Part shown: in pieces, positions 24,264-37,696 of the stretch
Position numbering within the stretch: the stretch's first letter is position 1
Layout: every line of letters starts with the position of its first letter
NCBI RefSeq assembly: GCF_028858725.1
Contig: NC_084759.1
Span: forward strand, 139,728,671 to 139,792,670
Length of the DNA: 64,000 nucleotides
Direction of reading: 5' to 3'
Source of the DNA: Colius striatus
Taxonomy: Eukaryota; Chordata; Aves; Coliiformes; Coliidae
The notes under the pieces: generated by a model
What the model saw: the letters and a program-made list of their open reading frames with translations, nothing else
What the model was told of the DNA's origin: nothing
Databases searched by the model: none
Made by a program: the position numbers and the translations under genes

Positions 24264-24277
24264 GTTGCCATGGTAAC
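24264..24277. promoter_or_regulatory. RFX-type X-box
   Basis: GTTGCCATGGTAAC differs by one base from the perfect X-box palindrome GTTGCCATGGCAAC bound by RFX factors. It is flanked by two copies of CTGGACACTG (24246-24255 and 24277-24286) and, further out, by two copies of AATCTGGTT (24233-24241 and 24302-24310). RFX sites often lie in enhancers of ciliary and neuronal genes. The motif is long enough that chance is a poor explanation for the site itself, but function in this intron is inference. Confidence 0.45.
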
Positions 24278-27200
24278 TGGACACTGTATATCCCATTTGG
24301 GAATCTGGTTAAGTGTGCAGACTTCATTTAACTTTCTAGTAGTCCTCTTGAAATGTGTTAAGCTTGTGAACTCCAATAAAACATCATCTTTGGTGTACTA
24401 AGAAAAAGTAATCCTGTCTTAGCCTCCTTTTGGTCATGCTGTTTTTCTGTGCCTTCCCTGTCATTCTGTGTTGGTTGGGCAACTGGGGATGCTGCTCCAG
24501 AGGTTCCCAGATGGGCAGTGGTGGAGGTACTGGCCCAAGCTGTTGGTCTCTGGTAGTACCTCTCTCCATCAGTGCAGTGCCTGTGGGAAGGCGACAGCAC
24601 AGGAGCTGAGCACAGCACGTGGACACCCAGTCAATCAGGTGCAGGGGCTGGAGAGGAACTATCTGCACTCCTAGGTTTCTGGTCCTGAAAATCACTTTCT
24701 CTTCCCTGTACTTTAAAATCAGGCAGACAAACGCTTAGGTGACTGGCAGTTGGCCTCCTGTGCCCTGCCCAGTCCTTGCTTCCTTCTTGAAGTACTGCAC
24801 AGTTAAGAGCTCACCTTCAGAGTTAGTGTCCTGGGGGCTGGACCTTGTCCAAAGTGCTTTACGCAGTTCCTTTTCATCTTCTCTTTCCTAAGAAGGTAAC
24901 AGAAGGGAGTTGCATGTGCATTTAAAGGAAAGGATAAAATCGTGATGGGGATGAACTGTTAGGAACCATTGTGTATATACTTTTAAGTTATCTAGTAAGC
25001 ATAATTCCTCCTCCTTTGATTTTTATGATTTTTTTTATTTTTGCAAGCTGTAGTTAAAATATGCTCGTGGGGTTTTTTTTAAGATACAGGTACCTCTACA
25101 CATGCAAGAATGTGATGGCTGTTCTCTTTCTTCTTTGTAAGACGTCTCTTATTTTGGATGATGTTTTACCACTTATCCTCACTGTGGGCCATCCCTGTCA
25201 GTGCCCCCAAACATTTAATGGAGCAGAGCACAGGCTGGATCACAGATGATGGAGCTGAATGCCTCTCTAAGCTTGCAGCTGGATTGAATTATGGTGCTGG
25301 GTGTGGGTTTCTTTACAATCTAGCTGAAGGATTTAGCACCATCTGTGAGCTGTTTGTAGACAGCAGCGGGTCTCACATTCTGGAATACATTTGGGTGAAA
25401 GCCTGGGAGGAATAGCAGCTCTTGTTGCTGCTTGTAGATGTACTTCACATCTGCATCCGGACTAATTAATAATGGCAAAAATTATTTGTAAGAGTCTTTC
25501 TCACCGTGGTCATTTACCGTTAACTTCCTACCTTTAACTGTTGTAGGCTTTTTGCTAGGTATGTTGGGACATCTGTAAATATTTATTGAGTTCCAGCTGG
25601 TAGTTTCCTATTGCCTGCTTCTCATCATCAGTTTATTTGCAGCATTGAGTGATGGCTGTGGTACCTCTGAGGTAAAAAATAGAGAACAAATGGATCTTTC
25701 TTGAATCTAAACTGCCTTTGGGCCCTGCTGATGGTGGAGTTTCCATTACTTAGTGATAAGGAAGCTATTTTCCTAATTCAGAGTGTAGAAAACTCCATAG
25801 CTTCCATTTGCTAGGACATCATGAGGTGATCCTTCCTTTTTTGTTTTTTGAGTTTGTTGTTTTATTTTGTTTTTTTTTCTCCTCCCAGAAGCATGGGGTC
25901 GTGTAATCTACTTCTTAACTAATACTGCCAGTTACTCTTTGTCCTTGGAGAATATTCCTCTACAGACTTGGGGGGTTATTTTTGTTCTATTTTGTTGTGG
26001 TTTGCTGGGGATTTTTCAGAGTCAGTTTTAAGAAACTAGTTGAACTTGCTCAAGGCTAGAGATAGAAAGAAATGTAAGGTGGTGATCTGTGGCCTTATGC
26101 CAAGACACGTTTGCACACCAGCTCTATTACCAACTTGGAAGATATAGGTAACTTGTTTTCTTTGAAAGTGTCCCTGAAAAGGAGGGAAATGAAAAGTGTT
26201 TAAAAAAACAAAGCTTGTAGTCAGCTTTCCACAATTCCTGGAGGTGGAGGGGAGGGGGTTATTGTGTATATTCACAAGTTTTTTTTCTTCTCTTTTGTGA
26301 TTTTTGATAGTTGGGAGTAGTTAATGTTTTACATAATTATAGTTAGAACTCTGTTGTCAATGCTTTGCATCTCAGTCTTGACTTGAATGCAAATTCAGTA
26401 AGGTAGAACAGGTATAGTTTATACCTCCAGGACACTGGCTGAGAATAGTTATGTAAGGCCATAGATATTTCCCTTCCCTCATGCAAATGTAGGGGGAAAC
26501 ATTTGCACAACACCCACCTTGTTCTGCAGCCTTGCTTAACCTGGAACATAATGGAGTGAAGCATGAGATTTGTAATAGCTCACAACGGGGTAAAATAAGG
26601 AATATAGACTCTTTAATATTGTTTTTTCTTTCCTTATTTGGTACAAGCTAAGCAGAGAGCTCCTGCATCTTTTGCTATGTCCCAGTGCTTGTGCTGGGAA
26701 GTGTTCAGCTGGGCTTCACGGCTTGGACAAGAAGTTCTCTGTTGGGTGCTGACAGAGGAATTTGATTTTCAGCCCTGATTTTGCAAGATTCACAGTGAAA
26801 ATAGTACTGGAAGCTGTTAAACCACAGAAGTTTTGCAGATTTCTAAAAAAACAGTATACTAAGCTAAAGTTAGGTTTTTAGGAACTGTCTAGGCATTGAT
26901 AGATGATGAAATTATTATTTTCTTGTCTGTCTTGAGGGAGGACTGCCAGCTTTCACACTGTCAAGAGGAATGCACATGTAACCTGAATAAGATATAATCA
27001 TGTCTCACTGGAACTTAAAAATACAATTTACGTGGCTAACAGGCTCTTTGTTGTGTCAGCAGTGTGTGGTTGTAGTTGCAAACGAAAAAGTGCTTCAAGT
27101 ATCTAGGAAAGAATTAGACTGAAAAATATGTCATATTTTTAATTCTGTGAACTGTCCTGTCTCTGAGTTAGCCTTGTTTGCAAAACATTTTTACTTCCTT

Positions 27201-29196
27201 CAGGCAGATAGGTGATTAAACATAATATTTTCATTTTCCTGTTGCTGCAGTATATTCTTGCAGCTTGGTAATAAGCATTTATTTTTTAAATCCATCTGTG
27301 CCCATAATGGTTTTGCCCCCTGAACGCAGTCTCCGTTTCTGTCAGTTTCATGTAAATCAGTATTTTGGAGATGAAACTTTGCCATGTTATTGCTAGTCAC
27401 TACAGGACCAGGGAGGTATTTGAATTCCCATCTGTGTATTGTCAACAGTGTGGTCAAAGCTTTTTTTCTTGGTGTCCTCAGCAGCTGTCACACCATTGCC
27501 AGTATCAGTATAAATGTGGAGTGGTTATAAAAATGAAACAAGTGGCTTAAACTCCCATGTGTGTAAATACAGTACCTTTCTGTCTAGTTTTCTTGAGAGA
27601 TTTTTTTTTAATGTTGCTTGCTCTACTAACTGTGGAGTGTATTAATAATCTCAATACTTTTGTGAGGATAAATTGGAGAATCTTGTGAAGTCACTGGACC
27701 AGTCTCACTGCTAAACAAATATTTGCCTGGTTAATTTATGAATATTATACATGATAAAACTTAAAGCTACTAAAGACAAATCCTTAGGTATTTTTACACT
27801 GTAGGCAGAATGTATAATCTTTCAGTGGAACAGCTACCTGAGTCTCAAATAGAAGATGATAATGTGCATAGACTGAGTACTTCATCTTCATTCTGCTGTT
27901 GTACTTGAAGTCATCTTGCGTATACATTAATTTCCCATAAGGAAAGATTTAGAACTTTGAAATCCTGGCCCAAGCATCATTCTTCTGAAGTAGCTTAGTA
28001 AATTGGCATATAGCCTTGCCATCTCATGGTTGGTTGAGGTCCTGAAGCAATATTTAGCGTAACAGAATAAGCAGTGGTCCAGTTAACACAATCATCTCTT
28101 TTACAGAAAGAAGCATTTATGTCATTCAAGACAAAGAACCTTTTCACTGTACATCCAGCTATTATACTGTTCATTCTTTATGGAGAATTGCTACATCTTT
28201 CTTTTCCTTTGGTTGGGGGGTTTAGCATGTTCTCACTAAAGAGCCCAGATTCTGAACTCACAACACTTCATGAAGATTAACTTTTTTAAGGACTTGAGTC
28301 CCCATGGAGTTGCTTGAAGCCCATTAATCAAAGATTGAATTCTCAGCCTAATAAATTAATTGTGTTTGTCCAGTTGCTAGAGGGCCAGTAAATCAAACTA
28401 ATCTTAATTAAATTTAAGCCAATAATAGAAGGAGCCAAAATGAAAAAAAAACCACACACACAAAAAAATTGTAGCATTTAAAGCTTGAAAGTATCATTAG
28501 ACAAGCAGATAATCACATTGTTAAAATGTAAATACATTTTAAATTCACATTTCTGTAAATACATTTCAACTTAATAATTTTTAGACTTGAGTTAGACTTT
28601 CAAGAATATGCTGAGTACTGTGCTTGTATGTTCATAGGAAGGGTATTTTTCAGACTAGCAGGTTGACAGCTTGTTTGATAAGCCTGTCTTGTAATGCTAA
28701 GCCTGTAAATTGTTTTGATCAAATTTGCAACTGCACTAATAATATTAATATTAGAAACAAAATTCCTGCAGTGGATGTTTCCATATGCTAGAAGAAGACA
28801 AACCTAAAGTGATAAGGATGGTAATCACTTATATATATGTGTGTTTGTATGTATTCTTTAGTTGACTTACTCTATTTAAATCTTGAACTAGGAATCCTTA
28901 GATATGTAAGATGATGCAGAATTACTTAACCTCTTGAAGATGTCTGCATTTTAACAAAACAGACATCAGTTTTGCATTTCTAGGTCTGTTGATTGTTTTT
29001 GGGGAAAATTGCTCTTTTGATTTATATCCAATAGAAACTTTTAAAAAATATCTATCTTCATCAGGCCAATATTACCCTCTTTCAAAACAAGAAGACATTT
29101 CTCTACTTCTGGTTCTGAAGAGTGTATTTAGTGCTCTTTCATAGCTTTTTACGTCTTTTAAGAAAATTTGTGCACACACATTGCCAGCGGAGTGAG

Positions 29197-29222
29197 GTTT
29201 TTGTTTTGTTTTTGTTTTGTTT
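29197..29222. repeat. (TTTTG)n simple repeat
   Basis: Four to five TTTTG/TTTTTG units followed by a G-run and poly-T. Ordinary simple sequence. Confidence 0.75.
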
Positions 29223-32200
29223 GGGGTTTTTTTATTTAGTGGTTTTGGTTTTAGGTTTTTCTCCAGTGGTCCAGAGCTGAGAAAGACAATATTAACTTTG
29301 GTCTTTCTTCTAGAAGCACCTTGGTTAAAAGTTGTCATTTACTTCTTTGCCCATTTCTTCATTCATCTAGTTTTAAAACAATTCCTAGAAGCTTGCAGGA
29401 ATGTGCTTGTCTGTAATCCACTGATGTAATTTATATATTTCATAGTTCTGTGTCCTAGGTGGGCAACCTGAAGTAGTTGGTTGATGTTTGAGGTGTTTTT
29501 TTGTGACATGGCATGATACTGACCAACAGTGTTTCAAACATCCTAGGCAATGAAATTGTTTCCTCTGGAGTCTGATCTTCATGCATCAAAAGGTTTCTCT
29601 GTCATCTTTGTCCTCTGTCCCTCATGTGCCACTTTCTTTTTTTTCATCCTAGCAAACAAAGGGAGACTGTGGATTTATTATTAAACTCTAATAAGGGTGC
29701 ACAAATTGTTTCTAGGTTAAAGACAAACAACAGTGCTTGGGCTATGTAAATAATGTAGTGGGTTACCTGACATACTGGAGAGGCTTCTAGAGTTTCTAAC
29801 CTCATCACATCTCTTGGAAACAATTGGTAAATGTCAACTTCCAATTAGGCTGGTAAATTTTACTTTCTTTTAGGCTTAAAAAACAGTGTCTCTCTTTTCT
29901 AGTGTTTTATACTGTTTCAGATAAATTAAACTTCCTGGGGGAGTCACCAAAGTTTTTCTTTTTCTTTGCTTTAATGTGTTTTGTTGTGATAAGAGGTAGA
30001 GAGGTTTGCTGAGCACCCAGCCACTCCTTTTGGTAGGCTTCTGAGCAGGTGAATAAGTAAATTATGCTGTGGTTTATTAGACTATCTAATAAATAGCAAT
30101 GATACAGATGTCAACACTTAATTAAAATCCCAACATACACAGCTATTCTGTATTCACAGGCAAACGTTTATTTAGTAAGAGTTTAAGGATGGGCCCTTGC
30201 TGGCTTGGTCATAACTTCACGCACTACAGCTGAGCGACATTCTTCTACTACCAGAAGAATCTGGTTTCCTCACTGCCAAACAGGCAGCTTTGGTTTAGGA
30301 TACATTTTTTTCCTCTACTGACCTTGAAGCTACAGAATTGTCCTACTTCATGGGATATGTTGCCAGGTACCTGCTCTGTGAAAGCGGAGAGATGTTGATG
30401 AACAGAATAAATGAAAATTGTTGTGCTTAGGAGTTTCACGAATTTTCACTAAACCTGCACTGAACACAGCAAAAGCTTTCTCCTTGTGTTCCAAGCCAGA
30501 TAATACATGTGTGTATTTGTGGTACCTGTATTGTCAGCCTTGCTATTACAGCATCCCATCTTCAGTTTTGTGTTTTGATCCAAATTTAAAAAAAAAATTA
30601 CCAATTTGGAGTTTTGTGGGGGTTTTTTTGTTTGTTTATTTGTTTTGATTCAATACCATGAATATTTTATGGCCCCAACTACAAATCTGAAAATAGCCTT
30701 GAATGCATAAAATAACAGGGTGATAAATGTTATTTTAAATGGTTAGAGCAAATTTCTGCTTTTATTTATCTGTTTTCTCTGGTAGAATTCTGGTGGTAAG
30801 ATTAAAATGATGAAACATTGGATTAGAGTTGTTTGTTCAGAGGGATTTTATCTTTGAGTTTGCTAAGCATTCATAACGATAATCCATGACTCTATGCAGT
30901 GAACAAAACCAAACATAATTAAAATACATTGTTGATGTTGGCAAGACAAAATTATAGACATTCTTGGGAAACTTAATGGGCTGACTTTCCTCTAGCTTTC
31001 ACATTTTTTTGCTTCTGCATGGAGAGTCCTTTGGCAGATGTCAATATTTATTGTCCTTATTCTGGCTATATGGCTCCATTTTTTCTAGCTGTGTTGCTTT
31101 AGGTTATTGTATTTTGATTATAATTGCCAGTCAAAAATAGTAGAGGAGTACACAGATAGGTTAATATAGAGACAAGGAAAAGTGTCCATGTAAACATTGT
31201 GTTTTAATCTAGGATTGTTTTTGGTTTTTTCTTTTACAATTTGCAGGGAGGTTGAGCTTTTTGCACATTTTTTGTTACATATGATCAGTTAGCCTAGGAT
31301 TAGGCTTTTTTTTTGTTTATGGTGTAAATCTGGTACTTGGCCTAAAATGAAAGATAATTAGACTTCTGTACTTAAGTGTGCAATGTTGCAGAATCAACTC
31401 CTTATTAGTAAGAAAAATAAAAGCACAGAGGGGATGATGTGAGAAGTCAAAAAGGAAAATGGCATCAGGTCAAGGACAAACATTCTTGTTCTGAGATTAT
31501 AAAGCAGAGGAAGAGAAGTGCTTTGGAAAATTGAAAGATATTTAAACATGAGGATTTCCTTTCTGTATATTAACCTGTAGGCATTACTGCAAGACATTAT
31601 TGAAAACTTTGTCTTCTAATAGGCTTCAATAAAAGAAATATTAGCAAGAAAGTCTTTGTAAAGGTAAGTGGTGGGTTTTGTTGTTCATTTTTTTTAAGCA
31701 GTGGGACCTTTTAAAAACCTAATTCCTAGCTCAGGCTTAAAAGTAGCTGCATAGAAATTAAGTAAAGCATATGTATAACTGTCTGTTGTAGGAAACTAAC
31801 ACTGTGAACTTACAATAGAAATAGTAAAGTGGCAGTGACAAGTACGATATGTTTTGTTGTTTGAATCTGGTTTTTATAGGAATTAATAGTTATACTCTCG
31901 GGACCATTTCAGATTCTTTTGAAAGAATTTTGAAAGAAAATTGCCACTTTGTCCTTGTTGCAGAATAGGCAGACTACTAGGCTCCTGAGTCTTCTTTTAA
32001 CAAAATAACATGTCACTTTTTTGTTAGACCTGATAGTTGGCCTGAAAACAGGTTTACTTTCTTTTTCTTTTTTCCTCTTTTCCAGCTGGATCACTAGACT
32101 AACAAAGCTATTAGTAACCTTGCTTTTCATAGTTGCATTGACTTTCAGGATGGTTTAACTTGGAACAATGAAGCACATTAAATTCTGATAAAGAATTAAT

Positions 32201-35200
32201 TAATGAAGTAGAAACATACAGAAATACAGAAAATCATAACAAGTTCAAAGACTGTGGTCAGTAGCAGTGATAGAGTTCAAGACAGGCTGCTAGCTGCTGA
32301 GTTGTGTAAGAGGTTGCTTTTGAGTTAGAGCAGAACTTTATTACCTTGACGGACGATATCAGAAGAGACTGGAATACATCACTTATGGTGCAATGCCTTG
32401 ACCCCAGTGGACTAGATGAGCTCTAACATCAGTGATTCTAATTAGGGATAAATGAGGAATAAATTGTGTTTCAGAAAATGGGAAGATGAACTGAAAGTTG
32501 TGGCATCTAGATGTCTTGACGGTGCACCTATTTGTGATTCCCAGGGAAAGGATAGCATGTACTGATGAAGAGTATCTGGTTTTATTACTGAGCGTAAACA
32601 ATATGCCCTGATGTGCTTGAGTATGGGGAAAAAAAAAGTGATTTTGATAGAAGTTTTAGGTGTTTCAGAGGCCGGGTCTATGATGTGCTCTATCTTTCAA
32701 GATAAAAATTTAATGAATCCAAGTTTTGATACAGCTTGGAAGCAACTTCTGATTATGTCACGATGGGGAAACTCCCCCTACTCCTCAGCTACAAAGAGAA
32801 AGTTATTGTCACTAAACCCATTTTATTACTGCAGGCTGTGCTTAAAATAGCTTTTATTACCATAGTGTCCATAATATGGTGGAATTTTTTAGATGTACTG
32901 AAGTGGAAACCTCTGTGCTTTTCTTTGTTGAAGTGATTTCAGAAGGCTGCAAGATCTTCCTGATGACACAGTTTTGCAGGGTGGTAACAAAGTTAGGAAG
33001 GGTCAAGTGCAGGAAGGTCTAATAACGGCACAGTTTTAATTTTATACCAGTCTGAACCAAATGTTCAGTCATTCACTTCTCAGCCATGGATTTTCTTCTT
33101 AACTGTTTAGTTACTGACTTCTTTGTGCTGCTTACACGTCCTTCTTCTTGTTTGGATTCCCTTTTTTCCTGCTTTGACCACAGCTCTACAAGTCTCACAA
33201 GGCAAGTAAGGTACAATAAATTTACAGAAAGCAACATTAATGATTTTTCTAAGTAGGTTTCTTTATTTGTTAAATTTCAGTATGAATACTGGGCATTTTA
33301 TATGTGTGCTTTGCCTTTCTGAAAAAATAAGAGGAATCTGACTTTTCAGGCTACAGTGAGACAGTTGCCTAGATGATTTCAGCTCTCATTTTACAAAGGA
33401 AAGATTTGATAGCAAGCAGCTGGGAAATTTTGTTTTCTTTGCTGCTGAGGGCTGTGGATGTTTTGGTAGGATCTAGTGTTAAGATATGCAAAGGATGGAT
33501 GTTGTTTCACCCTAGTGCATGCATATTGTTCCCTTATTTCTGTGGAATGGTATCTGGGGTTTTTTGGGTTCTTTTTCTCTTTGCTGAACAGGAAAATTGA
33601 GAAAAATAGAAAAATTAGCATAGCAACTTTTCATGGTCTACTTTCTTCTGCTCTGAGCACCTGTGACAAACAACATCATCATCCCTTCTAAGTCAGTAGA
33701 TTAAGTGTCTTTGAGTGGTGCAGAGGGAACGTAAACTATCAGCTTGGTGAGGGATATGACAGGTGTTTTTGCCATAAGGTAGTATCTGGAAATCAATATT
33801 TAGAATGCTCTTCAGGTCACATCGAACATGGTAAATTTTGGAAATCGGGGCTGAGGAGCTCTGCTCTGAAGACCCTTCAGAGCAACTAGAAAGACACCTT
33901 CCCTTTCTCAAGCTCACTGCTCCTTTCCAAAACAAATTATTTTTCTTACTGCATTTTCCGATAACCACGTGTTATGCTTCCCACTCATCTTTTTAAGCTA
34001 CATCAGTTCTTGTCAAAGGCCTGAGTGTTGATGTAGCTTTTTAATAGCATTCGCAATCTTTGGATCTCCCTTCATGGGAGTAGGTGGGGAATTTATGTTC
34101 AAGCCGCTAATATCCACATGACTGTTCCCCACTGTAACACCCTCTATGCATATCCTGTTAAAGTTTGTAGTAGCGTTTGAAGAAAATAGTCTAATCTTCC
34201 TGAATATGCTACTCCTTTTTTTTTTTTTTTCCTGGTTGTTTACTGCCTGCATTTATCTGAAGAGATAGTTTTGTCTTTTGTAGCGCTAACAAGCAATGCT
34301 GGGTCTGTTGAAATTAAGACCAAATGTCTATTAACTTCAGAAATTTAAGCATGTGAGTCTGTTTTTAATTATCTCTCATTACTTCAATTAAAAAAAAGAG
34401 AATAATTTTAGGAATGCCACGAACACATGCCTCCAGTAGAGATACGAAGGTTTTACATATTAAAGTATTTGCCAGTGTAACTTTTATGTGCTCAAGTTGA
34501 GAAGTGGAACCAAGTTGGCTAAATTAAAACAACTTTTGTGAAACCTGAGGCTAATATAGTTTGTTTTCTACTTAAAATTAAACGGTACTAATTGGTCTTC
34601 AAATGGATAAACCTGATCCTTGCAGAACTTGAAACCTAAACATTGTGGCAGGAAAAACCTAAATTAAAAGTTTTTGCTGTTCATCATACAAGAAATTGAA
34701 GCCAATGAAAAAGTGCAAAGGTAAACAAGGAAACAGTGACAAGTAAATAGGTGCTGAAATAATCTAACAGCTGTTAATGAACAAAGGCCAGTAACATTAT
34801 TAATAATAATTAAAAAACCACCTATAGCATTTTTTAACTTCTGCAACAATGAGGATAGACAACTTCTAGACTTCTACTTAGATTTAGGAAACTTTGTATC
34901 AGTATAAATAACATGAATTACATTTTGCAGTTATATTGGTTTTCCATCAGGTTTCTGGCTTTTTATATCCTCTTGTTTGTTGGGGGTAATTTATTGGTCT
35001 ATTTAGGATGACTTCCACAGTGGGATTGTAGTGCAGCAATTTGAAACGATGTTGTTGAAAATAATCTTTTAAGAAGTACTGGGTAGGTTTCTGTCTCTTT
35101 CCGCACTCAGGTAAAATGATGTAGTATGTTAGCCCATGAGACTGTTTGGCAAGAGATGGGCATCTGTTTACCACATATACCTGTGGCACATTGGTGGGAA

Positions 35201-37204
35201 AAATTGTACTTCCAGTGGTTTTAGAAGTAGTTAGTTTTGCATTGTATGTTTTGTGAAATGAGGATTTCTGTTGGTCAAGAGACTTTCACAAATGCACGTG
35301 TAACACAACTGTTGTAGAGTTAGATATCAAGGTGTTTGTTGGTTAGCTTAGGACTCTCATGTAAGATTGAAAATGTATATAATTTTAGAATTTTTTTAAT
35401 CCATTACTCTTTCTAAGAAGAACTGAGTTTACAGAAACATCACACTAAATGATTTGTTGTCTCTTTTGACCTTACCAATGATGCTTTTGTCTTTGCCTTA
35501 CAAAAAACCTTTTTTCCCTTTGGATGCAGCCCATCAGCTCCTGAAAGGCAAAAGAACGTTAAAGCTTAGCTGAAGTTGGAGTTTTTTATTTGTTTGTTTT
35601 GTTGGGTTTTTTTTGTTGAAGACATATATGACCAATTTAGGAACAAAATATTATGTTCGCTAAACTGGGATTTGGTGCCTTCAAGTTGTTATTCTTGTGT
35701 TTTTTTTACCATCTCAAGATGCTGTGTCTCTTACCTCCACATTATCAAACTCTATTGCTGTGCATCGAGACCAATATTTTTTTTTTTTTTTAAAGGGAGA
35801 AAAAAAAGTTAGCTGCAGCTCCTTAGAATGCTATAAAAAAAAGGGGTTTTTTAAAAAAATGGTGCAGTAAAATAATTTCCAGGCTATTATTAGTAATTTC
35901 ACAGCAGCAGTGGTTCTAGATCTGTTCAAGTATCCAATTCCATTCACTTTGAAGGGTGGGACTGTGCTTTTTCAAGACAAGGATATGCAAAATTAATTGA
36001 TTTTTCTTTTTTAAAAAATTATTAAGTAAGTCTGCTCAGACCACAATTGCATTAAATACAAGCAAAAAGCAAACTCAAATTTGTTCAGGAAGTTTGTTTT
36101 GTGGTTCTTTGGAAGAGAACATTCTGTCCCTTCTTTGCAAAACCAATATAAACAGTCTCTTGGCACAGACACTATTCTTTGTAGATACCTTGCTTTAAAT
36201 GATCTCTTGGTTATTTTGCAAGATTAAGTATCACAGTTCCTATTTCCTGGATAAATTTTGCCTTGTGTAATTGTGCTTTCCCTTTGTAAGTCACATCTGC
36301 AGAGGTACTTGGACAATATGATAAAATCTTCTAAATGCCATTTGAGATCTGTTGATGAAGTATACTGAATAATAGAAGTGGTGATTATAAATTGTAGGAT
36401 AGTAAATATTTATAAAACAGCATTTATTTAGAAGTGGTTATATGTCATGTAATTATGGGTTATATTAGTTTATGTTACTGAAGAAGACCTATAGTACTAC
36501 AGAGTAGCAGCAAAACATCCAGAATTGTGTGAGATTTTTCTTTATTGAGTAATTGAGGAATTGTGTGCAAGTTTTGTACAGAGATTTTTGTTAATTTTTG
36601 AGGTTTTTTTTAAAGGCTATTATTAAGCTCCCCTGGGTTACTAAAGGGCAATTGAAAACAATGTTTCATGTGCTTATATTAGGCATTTCTCACATAGGAG
36701 AATCTGGCATGAGCTGCTGTAATTACAAATAAGAGCAGGGAAAGAAACTTGCACTGTACAACCTTAATCAACTAGGGAGCAATCAATCTCTAGTGCCTTT
36801 TTTAGATACTGTATTTAGTGGAACCAATCAGAGGAGAATCTAAGTGATGTTGATAGGCTACTGGACTGATTCTTCAAGTGGATACAACTCATATTGACTT
36901 GGGCCTTTACTAGAGGGAAATGAAAGCTATCTTGTACCTTATAGAAGGCAGTCCTACTTGTAGTAAGTAATATTTCCACGAAATGATAAAAGTAGAACTA
37001 ATATCTTATGTAACAGCTTTGATGTGAGCTGAAGGTTTACACATGCATTTGGATTTAACTTTTGAGAAAAAAATAACTAAAATTTTGTTATAAAAAGAAA
37101 ATACAATGAAAAAACCCAACCTTTTGAACTTTCCATTTCCATACATTTAGTTCCAAAGACTAAAGAGTTTTGATTTTCATGTGTGTCTTATCTTTCAAGT
37201 AAAG

Positions 37205-37330
37205 CCTTTTTCCTATAATTAAAAGGACATCAATTTTTCTAATTGATGCCAAATCCAATCAAAGCCACCCATGCAATTATTTCACCCTTCCCTCCCCCTC
37301 CCATCATTATCTGATATTTTGTTTACACAG
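37205..37330. promoter_or_regulatory. Candidate conserved element: homeobox, GATA and FOX motif cluster
   Basis: A perfect inverted repeat CATCAATT/AATTGATG (37228-37235 and 37241-37248, five-base spacer) contains TAATTG homeodomain cores. It is followed by CCAATCAAAG-type sequence, TTATCT (GATA) near 37306 and TGTTTACA (forkhead) at 37320-37327, with TTTATT shortly after. Such clusters are typical of developmental enhancers in long introns. Conservation cannot be seen from one sequence, so this is tentative. Confidence 0.25.
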
Positions 37331-37666
37331 TCTTTATTCATTAACGGTGTTCATGTCCAGGGTCCCAAACAGTAAAATCGCATCAGCAAGGAATAGCTCT
37401 TGGACTCACCAGTGAAATCTGTGTTTTCCTTTTCAGTTTTACACTGGCTTTCAGATGAGAGTCCTAAAACCTGTCACAAATTTTGGAGATAAGGAGCTTG
37501 GAAACAATGAATTGTGCTAGCAATTGGTACTATATTTTCCTAGCAGAATTCTTTGGTTCTTTTGTACTACTGAGAGGAACTAAATTCTGTGTGAGAAGGT
37601 ACTGAGATCACAAGTTACTGTTGGGAAAAAAGTGTAATCTGTCCCCTTTTTTACATATAAACACAC

Positions 37667-37696
37667 ATATATATGTATGCATGTATGTATGTATGG
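37667..37696. repeat. (GTAT)n microsatellite
   Basis: A short AT run followed by about five ATGT/GTAT units, one interrupted (GCATG). A microsatellite that may vary in length. Confidence 0.8.

Noticed and set aside
32385..32445. GGACTAGATGAGCTCTAACA and GTGATTCTA, similar to a CR1 3' end
   Set aside because: Only the first dozen bases match well and the GGTCCCTTCCAACC core is missing, so it is too degraded to annotate with confidence.
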